A stretch of DNA of 13,989 nt from an uncultured Rhizobiaceae group bacterium (GCA_938009335.1 CALLHT010000264.1:1-13989), one strand, 5' to 3'. Shown: positions 1 to 7,657, counted from the first letter of the stretch. Notes: generated from the sequence alone by a model not told the origin. A program made the numbers and translations.

Positions 1-139
1 TCAAATGCTTGCGTGCCTCACCATAAAACGCCTCATCATGAGGCGGCAGCGTATCGATCGGGTAACAGATCACCGGCTCAACTGCTTTGCGGGCATCTGC
101 GTCTTGAGGGGCGGGGGATTGCGGGTGGTCTGGTTTCAT
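1..139 (-). CDS. N-terminal fragment of an unrecognised protein
   Basis: Reading the minus strand from an ATG at 139, an open frame of 46 residues runs off the left edge of the window without a stop. It begins MKPDHPQSPAPQ and continues with VEPVICYPIDTLPPHDEAFY. A polar, Pro/Ala-rich start followed by a hydrophobic-acidic stretch looks like real protein, whereas the opposing plus-strand reading of the same DNA is rich in Arg and Cys and looks spurious. The ribosome binding site is weak. If real, it is divergent from the metallo-hydrolase gene starting at 260, and 140-259 is their shared promoter region. I do not recognise the family. Confidence 0.5.
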   Translation of the reverse strand, partial: MKPDHPQSPAPQDADARKAVEPVICYPIDTLPPHDEAFYGEARKHL

Positions 140-246
140 AAGAAGGCCTGTTTCACGGATGCGTTACAGCAAGTTGTTTTGAACCTATTTGGGCCGACTG
201 TCATGATGCGGTCAAGCATTGAGTCCAGACTATGCAAAATCATTTT

Positions 247-254
247 AGGGAGAG
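247..254 (+). promoter_or_regulatory. Ribosome binding site fixing the start of the MBL hydrolase
   Basis: AGGGAGAG lies 5 nt before the ATG at 260. The open frame extends upstream to position 5, but only the ATG at 260 has this purine-rich site, and it begins a recognisable Tat signal peptide. Confidence 0.8.
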
Positions 255-259
255 TATTT

Positions 260-1237
260 ATGAGCAATTCACAATTTCAACCCAATCGCCGCGAAATGCT
301 GTTGAGTGCAGCAGGGGTTTCTGCGCTGGGTCTGACCGGATCATTCGCATGGATTGATTCACCACTTGCCGGCAGTGTTCGCGATAAGGGCTATTATTCA
401 TGGAAAGTAGGTTCAGATATTGAAGTGATTTCCATCTATGATGGGATCTGGAAACGCGATCATGATGAGAACTTCATCACTGGCGCAACGGTTGAAGAAA
501 CCAAGGATGCTCTTCGCAAGGCTGGGATGGATGATGCTAAAGTGCCGATCGAGTTTGCATTCACCATTGTAAAGACCGGTGGCAAAACCATTCTGATTGA
601 CGCGGGAACAGGTGCGCAACTGGCGCCAACTGCAGGCTTGGGCGCGGCTGGTATGAAGAATGCTGGTGTTTCGGCGTCAGATATCGATACGGTTCTTGTG
701 TCGCACTTCCATCCCGATCACATTTTCGGTCTGATGGAAAAGGGTACGAATGCGCAAGTCTTCCCGAATGCGGAAATTATGGTGGGTGAGGCAGAATATG
801 CTTTCTGGACGGATCCGGGCCTGATTGAAAAACTGCCTGAAGGGCGTCGCGGTCTGGCACAGCGTATTCAGGCAACCTTCCCAAGCTGGAAGAATGTCAG
901 CCAGTATAAAAGCGATCAAGAGGTTGCGCCGGGTATTCGTTCTGTGGATACATCCGGCCATACACCGGGCCACACGGCATTTCATCTTTCGTCTGGCAAT
1001 GATCAGGCCATGTTAATTGGCGATATGATCAACCTGCCAGCGCTCTTCCTGGCGAACCTCGACTGGCAGTTAATCTTTGACGCTGATAAAGACAAAGCCA
1101 CAACCGCCAGAAAAGCGATGGTCGAACGCGCTGTCGCGGAAGACATGACAGTCGCAGGCTATCACTTCGGCTTCCCGAATTCCGGCAAGATCAAGAAAGA
1201 CGGTGACAGTCACGCATTCGTGCCGACGGGGGCTTAA
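260..1237 (+). CDS. Tat-exported metallo-beta-lactamase-fold hydrolase
   Basis: This 325-residue protein is a member of the metallo-beta-lactamase (MBL) superfamily, which hydrolyses substrates such as lactones, thioesters or phosphodiesters at a metal centre. The N-terminus has a twin-arginine signal (NRREMLLSAAG followed by a hydrophobic stretch), so a folded, metal-loaded enzyme is probably exported to the periplasm. The metal ligands are complete: H149-x-H151-x-D153-H154 in SHFHPDH, H234 and H238 in GHTPGH, D255 in IGD, and H302 near the C-terminus. The open frame continues upstream to position 5, but that extension has poor composition, and the RBS at 247-254 selects the ATG at 260. A hairpin terminator follows at once, so the gene is probably monocistronic. 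The layout resembles the AHL-lactonase/AttM-like or general MBL-hydrolase group, and sequence alone does not fix the substrate. Fold assignment is very secure and function is open. Confidence 0.93.
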   Translation: MSNSQFQPNRREMLLSAAGVSALGLTGSFAWIDSPLAGSVRDKGYYSWKVGSDIEVISIYDGIWKRDHDENFITGATVEETKDALRKAGMDDAKVPIEFAFTIVKTGGKTILIDAGTGAQLAPTAGLGAAGMKNAGVSASDIDTVLVSHFHPDHIFGLMEKGTNAQVFPNAEIMVGEAEYAFWTDPGLIEKLPEGRRGLAQRIQATFPSWKNVSQYKSDQEVAPGIRSVDTSGHTPGHTAFHLSSGNDQAMLIGDMINLPALFLANLDWQLIFDADKDKATTARKAMVERAVAEDMTVAGYHFGFPNSGKIKKDGDSHAFVPTGA

Positions 1238-1262
1238 TAGTCTTTCGGTCTTAGAATTCCTC

Positions 1263-1291
1263 AAACCCGCTGGAATTTCCGGCGGGTTTTT
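1263..1291 (+). terminator. Intrinsic terminator after the MBL hydrolase gene
   Basis: AAACCCGC (1263-1270) pairs with GCGGGTTT (1282-1289). Inner pairs bring the loop down to about 3 nt, and the hairpin runs into a T5 tract at 1287-1291. It starts 26 bp after the stop codon at 1237. It points plus and lies downstream of the convergent beta-helix gene as well. Confidence 0.88.
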
Positions 1292-1369
1292 GTGTTTTGT
1301 TAGGTGGTGAAAGGCAGGTGCGCGTACAAAGTTTCCGCTCATATTTTAAAGAAATTACATAATTTAGGT

Positions 1370-2224
1370 TTACAATGATGCGTTACCCGATCCGAAATCG
1401 CAACCGCTAAAATTGCTTGTGAAACCTATTACCGTGTTACCAACACAAATCAGATTATCGCTATTGATAGATGTTTCACCTATTCCGACAGTTCCACCAC
1501 TACCCGTGCTGATAACATTATTGCGAAAAGTAACTCTATTTGAATCGAAAGATGCTACGATACCATATTTTAATGCTGCAGTTCTTAGATTAAAGACACG
1601 ATTGTTACTAATGTTTATCTCAGCAGAGCTCTGAACTCGAATTCCAGAGACAGAACCAGTTTCTGATACTTCAGAGATAAGATTATCAACAATATCAACA
1701 CCTATGGAAGGAAGCACTGATATTCCGAATGCAACACCATCCGCAGCTGAATCGCCAGTGTCAGTAATCTTATTATTTCGGATAGTCACGTTATTACCTT
1801 CTACCTGTATACCTGCCAATCGATTGCTATCAGCTAAAATATCTTCAATGATATGACCAGATGAGCCAGAGGAACCACCCAGAATAACGCCTCTGTAGAA
1901 TCCTCTGACAGTGCCGTTACGAACAATAATATTCTTCACGCCCGAGGCAGAGATTCCGTTGGCAAATGTACCCGGTCCACCTGCCGCACCTCCCAACTTC
2001 CAGCCGTTGAGGTCAATAGTAACATTGTTAACATCAATTGTTATGGCATTCCCAGTTGCAATATTGGTGACCAAATTTCCTTTAAGGCAATATATACCTT
2101 GTGCTGTGATGGTTGTAGGAAGAGATGTTATCTCTGTGCATTCGGTTGTTTCAGCATGTGATGGTAATACGCCAGTGAATAGTGTTGCTGCCAGTGCGGC
2201 TGCGCCCAAAAATAGATTTTTCAT
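1370..2224 (-). CDS. Secreted right-handed parallel beta-helix protein
   Basis: The protein is 284 residues. A classical signal peptide of about 24 residues (hydrophobic core LFLGAAALAATLF, likely cleavage after PSHA) precedes the mature protein. From about residue 55 to 265 it is built of short repeated strands with alternating Val/Ile/Asn, such as NAITIDVNNVTIDLNG, IIVRNGTVRGF, NVTIRNNKI and INISNNRVFNL. This is the PbH1 signature of the pectin-lyase-like right-handed beta-helix fold. Two cysteines lie at the N-cap (C29, C46) and two at the C-terminus (C260, C275), suggesting disulfide-capped ends. The start at 2224 has GGA 8 nt upstream. The fold is shared by polysaccharide lyases, NosD-like proteins and surface proteins, and I see no catalytic signature that separates them. 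The small secreted protein at 2299-2640 lies 74 bp upstream on the same strand, so co-transcription is possible. Confidence 0.88.
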   Translation of the reverse strand: MKNLFLGAAALAATLFTGVLPSHAETTECTEITSLPTTITAQGIYCLKGNLVTNIATGNAITIDVNNVTIDLNGWKLGGAAGGPGTFANGISASGVKNIIVRNGTVRGFYRGVILGGSSGSSGHIIEDILADSNRLAGIQVEGNNVTIRNNKITDTGDSAADGVAFGISVLPSIGVDIVDNLISEVSETGSVSGIRVQSSAEINISNNRVFNLRTAALKYGIVASFDSNRVTFRNNVISTGSGGTVGIGETSINSDNLICVGNTVIGFTSNFSGCDFGSGNASL

Positions 2225-2298
2225 AAGTTTTCCAATCGTATAAGCTTTAACCCCTGCATGAATGAGGAGACCTGAAGGCCTGTGCGGTTTGAGGGAGG

Positions 2299-2640
2299 TT
2301 ACCTGAACCCACCGCCATACATTCCTCCTCCGGACGAGCGGGATTTATGTCTGCCTACACAATGTCGAATACGGCAGATGCCATCACTGGCGGGGACGGA
2401 AATTCTTCTTGCGATTTGGCTGTTATCGCAAAACCCGCTGTGAACCACAAATCGATCGTAAACGTGCCGCCCTTTTGTATTCATAACAACGGCTCCGCGG
2501 TCTACAATATAATCTCGTAACTTTTCGCAAGTGTAGCTGCTCGTGGAGGGACGTGCCTGAGCTGATTGCAGACCTGCAGCGGTCACAGCAAGCAACACAA
2601 ACAACAATGGAAGTCTCTTGTTTTTTAGATATTTATGCAT
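2299..2640 (-). CDS. Small secreted four-cysteine protein
   Basis: This 113-residue protein has an N-terminal export signal (KRLPLLFVLLAVTAAGL, then AQA) and a mature part with four cysteines (in TCEKL, GFCDN, GICRI and RHCVG), which fits two disulfide bonds in the periplasm. The middle carries DRGAVVMNTKGRHVYDRFV, a motif I recall from small hypothetical periplasmic proteins of Rhizobiales-like bacteria. The C-terminus is basic and glycine-rich (RHKSRSSGGGMYGGGF). The open frame extends further upstream, but the ATG at 2640 is the one that gives a signal peptide, with a purine-rich GAGAAAGAAAA sequence ahead of it. It is divergent from the regulator at 2901. Function is unknown. Confidence 0.8.
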   Translation of the reverse strand: MHKYLKNKRLPLLFVLLAVTAAGLQSAQARPSTSSYTCEKLRDYIVDRGAVVMNTKGRHVYDRFVVHSGFCDNSQIARRISVPASDGICRIRHCVGRHKSRSSGGGMYGGGFR

Positions 2641-2844
2641 TTTTTCTTTCTCTACGGATCGTGAGCGAAATATAGATCTGGCGGGAAAGCTTCTCATCAT
2701 ACGTTTGTTGTATTTTTCTACTCTTTTGGCGGTTTCAGTGTCGTGGTGTGCGCAAAATAGCACATTTGAAGAACGGAATTCTGTCCTCCAACGAAACAAG
2801 ACACTTCAAAACGGATCTTGAGAACAGTCGGTTTCAGTAAGTGG

Positions 2845-2862
2845 CATTTGATACGACAAATG
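2845..2862. promoter_or_regulatory. 18-bp dyad upstream of the LuxR/hydrolase regulator
   Basis: CATTTG (2845-2850) and CAAATG (2857-2862) are perfect inverted arms around a 6-bp spacer, centred about 47 bp upstream of the start codon at 2901. Size and position suit a dimeric HTH regulator, possibly the LuxR-type protein itself, but that is inference. A TATAAT at 2893-2898 sits too close to the ATG to serve an ordinary leader. Confidence 0.4.
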
Positions 2863-2900
2863 TTGTATGCATGATGATCAACCTCATTGTAATATAATGA

Positions 2901-4613
2901 ATGACCAACAAATCCCAATTCGTTACCGAGACTGATATTGTTAAGCTAATACGGGACGCAGACGACAATCCCAAATGCTTTGACGCACTTATTGAAGATT
3001 GGAATTCGATTTTCAGTCTCAGCAAGGAAAGTGGGAAAAACACTTTTGATAAAGTTGAAGAAGCCGCGCTTTCTTCAATCGCTTCCATGAACGAAGCCGC
3101 ACCCAAGACAACTCTCGGGCGGCGTATAGGTGATTTGCTCGAACAATTTGATAGTCCCGCCTACCTGGTCAAGGACAATGGCCGCATTGCGGCACAGAAC
3201 TCCGCTGCTCATCAAACATACAATATCAGTTCCGAAGGTACTTTAGATGATTTACCAATAGATCTTGAACAATCAGAACGTATAACTGAGATCATTTGCT
3301 CCAGCCTAAGGCCAGGCCGCAATGCCTATGATGCTGTTCTGAAGCGTGCCCATTCTACAATTGATGGTAGCACCGCGACCTTGTCAATTGCTCCGTCGAT
3401 ATCGGCCAAGGGTGGAAAGAGTACGGCTCTAGTTTTCATTATTAACGCCCGCTGGAAAACAAGGGCAACCGCATTGTTAAAACGGGAGTTTGACCTGACT
3501 ACTGCTGAACAAGAGTTACTGGAAGGCTTTCTCAATGGCCAAACTACACAAGCAATGGCCAAGACGCGTCAACGGTCGCATGCAACTGTTCGCACGCAAT
3601 TTTATAGCCTGATGGGTAAAATGGGGGCAGCCACTCAAACGGACTTGCTCCGGAATGCATTGTCGGTCTCTCAGTTTGTGGATCAAATCGAAGAGATTGC
3701 GGAAGTCATCCGTCATCCCCATCGTAAAAGGGTGGACATTGTGCGTCCCGGCGGGCGTAGCGTAGAAGTTACAATGTCTGGTGACTTCAATGGCAAACCT
3801 ATCGTCTTCTTTCAGGATGCGGTACGCTATACTTTCGAAGGTAAAATCGAGCAGGCATTCCATGACGCCGGTTATTGCATCTTAAGCATCTGCAAACCTG
3901 GATATGGGAATACTGACCCGGTTCCCAACGGTGCAGACTTTCAAAACACGTTTGCATCGGACATATGCAGTTTGTTGGATCAATTGGGGTATGATCGATG
4001 TTTGTTGATGTCCATGAACACATCTTCTGCCGCTATGTTTGCGATTTCATCTCGTCTATTGAGCAGAATCAACGGGATGATCCAAATCGCTGCAGCTGCG
4101 CCAAGCAGTTATCTTCAGAAAGTCGATGCAGCGATCCCTATGGGACAAGCGATAATAAACTCAACCAACAACCACCCATCCCTTAAGCTCTTTTTGATCA
4201 AATCGGGCTATCACACTTGGAAGGCACTGGGGCAGGAGCAATTCTTTAAACTTCAATTTAGGTCGCATCCAATAGAATTAGAACAGGCCACTAGGCCGGA
4301 GTTTATACGAGAGGCCAACGCGGCTTTCGACATCGCCACCAGACAAGGTTTTAATTCTATAATCGCTGACACGCTAAACGCTTTTAGCGATTTTCGAGAG
4401 GACGTTCTTTCAACTAAGCTACCTATACTAATCATCCACGGCAATAATGATCTTGTGTTTGCAATAGATGCAGTCCGAAAGTTCGCCAGTGATTTCTCGT
4501 CAAGAGTAACTTTTGTCGAGTTGCATGATGCAGGTTTTTCCGCGATGGCGACCCATACCAATGAGATCATAAATCATATCACCGATTTCAGCAGGGCAAC
4601 TTATGTAAAATAG
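2901..4613 (+). CDS. PAS-like/LuxR-HTH/alpha-beta-hydrolase fusion regulator
   Basis: This 570-residue cytoplasmic protein has three parts. Residues about 73-185 are PAS-like (SPAYLVKDNGRIAAQNSAA and a following sheet). Residues about 199-256 are a LuxR-type DNA-binding HTH (LTTAEQELLEGFLNGQTTQ, then HATVRTQFYSLMGKMGA). Residues about 275-568 have the strand-and-helix order of an alpha/beta hydrolase. The hydrolase part looks catalytically dead. The usual HG oxyanion motif is QD (305-306). The GxSxG nucleophile elbow reads SMNTS, with Asn at 373 where the nucleophile should be. The usual GH of the catalytic His region is GF (F546). The acid D517 in HGNND remains. H542 and H552 are nearby, so the His assignment depends on alignment. 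I infer a transcription factor that uses a hydrolase fold to bind a small ligand. An in-frame stop at 2898 fixes the start at or after 2901, where there is no obvious RBS. Confidence 0.85.
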   Translation: MTNKSQFVTETDIVKLIRDADDNPKCFDALIEDWNSIFSLSKESGKNTFDKVEEAALSSIASMNEAAPKTTLGRRIGDLLEQFDSPAYLVKDNGRIAAQNSAAHQTYNISSEGTLDDLPIDLEQSERITEIICSSLRPGRNAYDAVLKRAHSTIDGSTATLSIAPSISAKGGKSTALVFIINARWKTRATALLKREFDLTTAEQELLEGFLNGQTTQAMAKTRQRSHATVRTQFYSLMGKMGAATQTDLLRNALSVSQFVDQIEEIAEVIRHPHRKRVDIVRPGGRSVEVTMSGDFNGKPIVFFQDAVRYTFEGKIEQAFHDAGYCILSICKPGYGNTDPVPNGADFQNTFASDICSLLDQLGYDRCLLMSMNTSSAAMFAISSRLLSRINGMIQIAAAAPSSYLQKVDAAIPMGQAIINSTNNHPSLKLFLIKSGYHTWKALGQEQFFKLQFRSHPIELEQATRPEFIREANAAFDIATRQGFNSIIADTLNAFSDFREDVLSTKLPILIIHGNNDLVFAIDAVRKFASDFSSRVTFVELHDAGFSAMATHTNEIINHITDFSRATYVK

Positions 4614-4781
4614 AGTGGGGCTGAATCTAGCTAATCCGATTTTATGTGGCCGAGATACTCATTGAACGCGTCGAGAGACATCATAATAGGTATTTTTGTG
4701 TCGCGACCCGAACATGATCGTAGACTGATGCATGATATTTTGGGCTTGAAGCGGCAATTAACACCTATCCTTGTTTTGGCT

Positions 4782-5795
4782 TTACTGACAATCCTCCAAC
4801 GGCTTATCTGACACAAGGGCACAAATCATCGTTTTGGCAGTATCTTGTCCGTAATTGGTGATCAGCAGTTCAATCATGGTCTGCCACTTATCACTTGTAT
4901 CGGCGATTGCTGCATCAACCGCAAAGCGGAAATTGTTGTTCAGTGCGCCGCGCGGTGTTTTGCCGATGCTTTTGCCTGGGACTACGTCGCCATTGTCTTT
5001 GTTGAGGGTTGCGTGGTCGACCCGCAGCCGGCCCTTTCGGCCAGTGCATCCGCCTTCGCCATCGGTCACCGCATCAATGCCGCCGCAGCCTGAAATCAGG
5101 CCTTCGGGAAAGGGTGGATCAGTAACGCGCAAATTAAGCCACGGTGCCACGCCTCTGTTTTCCAGACCCGGCGGATTGAAACGTCCAAGTGGTTTGGATT
5201 TATCTGCGATATCCACCCAATTGCTGTGGGCGTAAAAATCCTGTGCCGCATGCAACATGGCGCCAAGGTGTTTTAAGACCTGACACTTTGCGCGCTTGTC
5301 TACGCCTTCGGCATAGCCACAAGGGAGTAAGGGCGTTGGGAGTTGTGATTTTTTGATCTGGCCTTCTGTATTTAACATATCCGCTGAAACTTTAATGGCT
5401 CTATTCAGATTAAGGATCATCCAAGTTCTGCAAAGGGTGAGTGCTTCCTCAGCTTTCTCTTTGCTGCGTGGATAGTCCGGAGCGGCCAGAAAATCACCAC
5501 CGCTGCAATGGGCAAAGAAGCGAAAGAGAGTAGGGCCGGGATCGGGCGCACCGACCGCACCGAATGTGCCTTTTTTGCCTGCAAGACTATCGAGGGTTTT
5601 CGGCTCGAAGCAGTTGATCTGTTCCGGTGTTTTACACTCTAACGCCAGGCGGGTGATTTTTTCGTGCTCGGTATTTTGACCAAGCAGGCTCACGGTTCCG
5701 AACGCGAATGCTGATGCGCATAAAAACAGCGTCAGCCCTGCGACAGCTGTAATCCTAGATATAAAGCCGGAAACTCCCTGCGATGTGCTAACCAT
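4782..5795 (-). CDS. Secreted Het-C/zinc phospholipase C-like protein
   Basis: The protein has 337 residues with an N-terminal hydrophobic export segment (about residues 14-34). The core motif at residues 180-195, MLHAAQDFYAHSNWVD, is the hallmark of the Het-C family and the related zinc-dependent phospholipase C/CinY-like proteins. H182, D186 and H190 are the expected metal ligands, with H44 (NTEHEKITRLAL) and H96 as further candidates. The C-terminal half has the family's LNKDN segment and a helix with AVDAAIADTSDKW. Het-C proteins include a fungal incompatibility factor, and bacterial members are poorly characterised secreted proteins. Lipase or phospholipase activity is inferred from the fold only. 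Many cysteines (for example in ALEC, INCF, AHCSGG and LPCG) suggest disulfides after export. No clear RBS precedes the ATG at 5795, and no better start is visible. It is divergent from aceA. Confidence 0.82.
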   Translation of the reverse strand: MVSTSQGVSGFISRITAVAGLTLFLCASAFAFGTVSLLGQNTEHEKITRLALECKTPEQINCFEPKTLDSLAGKKGTFGAVGAPDPGPTLFRFFAHCSGGDFLAAPDYPRSKEKAEEALTLCRTWMILNLNRAIKVSADMLNTEGQIKKSQLPTPLLPCGYAEGVDKRAKCQVLKHLGAMLHAAQDFYAHSNWVDIADKSKPLGRFNPPGLENRGVAPWLNLRVTDPPFPEGLISGCGGIDAVTDGEGGCTGRKGRLRVDHATLNKDNGDVVPGKSIGKTPRGALNNNFRFAVDAAIADTSDKWQTMIELLITNYGQDTAKTMICALVSDKPLEDCQ

Positions 5796-5902
5796 GAATG
5801 GGTACCAGACGATGCGCTTAAACCTTAGGCGGCTCTTTCTTTACCCGAATGTAGAATGTTCGGACCTTCCGCGCAATTGCAGTCGAGTCAATGCGCAGAA
5901 TT

Positions 5903-5950
5903 TTTACAAAATTTACAAGAATTCTGGTGATTTTTACAATTTGTCACAAA
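5903..5950. promoter_or_regulatory. TTTACAA repeat cluster and palindrome upstream of aceA
   Basis: Three direct copies of TTTACAA begin at 5903, 5912 and 5933, and the perfect palindrome TTTGT-C-ACAAA follows at 5940-5950. The block is 110-155 bp upstream of the aceA start, in AT-rich DNA shared with the divergent Het-C-like gene. This looks like an array of regulator sites. Acetate- and fatty-acid-responsive regulators commonly act at aceA promoters, but I do not recognise this exact motif. Confidence 0.45.
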
Positions 5951-6019
5951 ATAACAAAAAACCTTGGCATTTTTGACTTTGTTAACTGGTATTCTTCGCA
6001 GATCGGAGTATGACGGGCG

Positions 6020-6037
6020 CAAATTCATCACAATTTG
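6020..6037. promoter_or_regulatory. 18-bp dyad in the aceA leader
   Basis: CAAATT (6020-6025) and AATTTG (6032-6037) are perfect arms around a 6-bp spacer, ending 8 bp before the aceA Shine-Dalgarno (GAAGGAGAG, 6046-6054). It could be a second operator or a weak leader hairpin. Confidence 0.35.
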
Positions 6038-6058
6038 GCAAACTCGAAGGAGAGTAGA

Positions 6059-7657
6059 ATGTCTTATTCAGACGAAATCAAGGCTGCTGGCGGTTACATT
6101 TCGCAGCAGGGTAATAGCTGGGACGCAATTTCTGCCGAGAACGTGGCGCGTATGCGTCTTCAAAACCGTTTCAAGACAGGTCTTGATATTGCTCAATATA
6201 CTGCAGACATCATGCGCCGCGACATGGCTGCATATGACGCAGACTCTTCACAGTATACTCAATCATTGGGTTGCTGGCATGGTTTCATCGGTCAGCAGAA
6301 GCTGATCTCAATCAAGAAACATTTCGAGACAACCAAAGGCCGCTACCTCTACCTTTCAGGTTGGATGGTTGCTGCGCTTCGTTCAGAGTTCGGTCCTCTT
6401 CCAGATCAGTCTATGCACGAAAAGACATCTGTTCCTGCATTGATCGAAGAGCTTTACACATTCCTTCGTCAGGCTGATGCTCGTGAGCTGGGCGGCATGT
6501 TCCGCGACCTTGATGCGGCTCGTGAAGCTGGTGACAGTGCAAAAGCAGCTGAAATTGAGAAAGCAATCGACAATCACGAAACACACGTTGTTCCTGTAAT
6601 CGCCGATATCGATGCTGGTTTCGGTAACGCGGAAGCAACGTACCTTCTAGCGAAGAAAATGATTGAAGCAGGCGCTTGTGCACTTCAGATCGAAAACCAG
6701 GTTTCTGACGAGAAGCAGTGTGGCCACCAAGACGGTAAAGTGACGGTTCCACACGAAGACTTCATCGCGAAAATCCGCGCATGTCGTTATGCATTCATGG
6801 AGCTTGGTATTGAAAATGGTGTGATTGTTACGCGTACTGACTCACTCGGTGCTGGCCTTACAAAACAAATCGCTTACTCAAAAACACCGGGTGACCTTGG
6901 TGACCAGTACAACTCTTTCCTAGATTGTGAAGAAGTAACCGCTGACTCAGTGAATACAGGCGACGTGATCATCAACCAGGACGGCAAAATGATGCGTCCT
7001 AAGCGTCTTCCTTCAAACCTCTTCCAGTTCCGTGAAGGTACAGGTGAAGCACGTGTTGTTATGGATTGTGTCGCATCGCTTGATAACGGTGCGGACCTGC
7101 TTTGGATCGAAACTGAAAAGCCGCACGTTGGTCAGATCGGTGCAATGGTTGACGAGATCCGTAAGGTTCATCCTAATGCGAAGCTTGTTTACAACAACTC
7201 ACCATCATTCAACTGGACACTGAACTTCCGTCAGCAGGTGTTTGATGCCTGGTCAGAAGAAGGCAAAGATGTATCCAGCTATGATCGCGCGAAACTGATG
7301 AGCGTTGATTACGACGATAGCGATTTGGCTGCAGAAGCTGATGAGCGTATCCGTACGTTCCAAGCCGATGGTGCTCGCGAATGCGGTATCTTCCACCACC
7401 TCATCACATTGCCGACTTACCACACTGCGGCATTGTCTACAGACAACCTGGCAAAAGAATACTTCGGCGATCAGGGCATGCTGGGTTATGTTGCTGGCGT
7501 TCAGCGTAAAGAGATCCGTCAGGGTATCGCATGCGTGAAGCACCAAAACATGGCCGGTTCAGACATGGGCGATGACCATAAAGAGTACTTCGCTGGTGAT
7601 GCAGCTCTGCTTGCTGCTGGTGAAGACAACACCATGAACCAATTCGCAGCTGAATAA
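6059..7657 (+). CDS. aceA: Isocitrate lyase (glyoxylate shunt)
   Basis: Isocitrate lyase splits isocitrate into glyoxylate and succinate, the first step of the glyoxylate shunt that lets cells grow on acetate or fatty acids. The protein has 532 residues, matching the long Pseudomonas aeruginosa-type subfamily of about 531 rather than the E. coli type of about 434. The catalytic segment is EKQCGHQDGK with C221. Other signatures are VIADIDAGFGNAEATY, VTRTDSLGAGLTKQ, LWIETEKPHV, NNSPSFNWTLNFRQQVFDAW, and TLPTYHTAALSTDN near the C-terminus. The end NTMNQFAAE is typical. The ATG at 6059 has GAAGGAGAG 4-5 nt upstream. An in-frame ATG at 6035 has no RBS. Codon use is strongly biased to CGT, CTT, GGT and GTT, unlike its neighbours, consistent with high expression. 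It is flanked by a repeat-rich promoter region and a strong terminator, so it is probably monocistronic. No malate synthase is in the window. Confidence 0.98.
   Translation: MSYSDEIKAAGGYISQQGNSWDAISAENVARMRLQNRFKTGLDIAQYTADIMRRDMAAYDADSSQYTQSLGCWHGFIGQQKLISIKKHFETTKGRYLYLSGWMVAALRSEFGPLPDQSMHEKTSVPALIEELYTFLRQADARELGGMFRDLDAAREAGDSAKAAEIEKAIDNHETHVVPVIADIDAGFGNAEATYLLAKKMIEAGACALQIENQVSDEKQCGHQDGKVTVPHEDFIAKIRACRYAFMELGIENGVIVTRTDSLGAGLTKQIAYSKTPGDLGDQYNSFLDCEEVTADSVNTGDVIINQDGKMMRPKRLPSNLFQFREGTGEARVVMDCVASLDNGADLLWIETEKPHVGQIGAMVDEIRKVHPNAKLVYNNSPSFNWTLNFRQQVFDAWSEEGKDVSSYDRAKLMSVDYDDSDLAAEADERIRTFQADGARECGIFHHLITLPTYHTAALSTDNLAKEYFGDQGMLGYVAGVQRKEIRQGIACVKHQNMAGSDMGDDHKEYFAGDAALLAAGEDNTMNQFAAE

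Noticed and set aside
5..259. N-terminal extension of the first plus-strand open frame back to position 5
   Set aside because: The extension is Arg/Cys-rich with no domain. A clear RBS and a Tat signal peptide start at 260, and a better frame exists on the opposite strand at 1-139.
1352..1365. AAATTA-CA-TAATTT inverted repeat after the beta-helix gene
   Set aside because: It is all A/T with a weak stem and no adequate T tract on the minus side, so a terminator is not supported.
4631..4822. 63-codon minus-strand frame overlapping the end of the Het-C-like gene
   Set aside because: TKIPIMMSLDAF loosely recalls the beta-4 strand of a response regulator, but the rest has no domain and it overlaps a real gene. 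It is too weak to call a gene or remnant.
5973..5995. TTGACT and TATTCT as the aceA promoter
   Set aside because: The spacer would be only 11 bp, and no other pairing with acceptable spacing was convincing.
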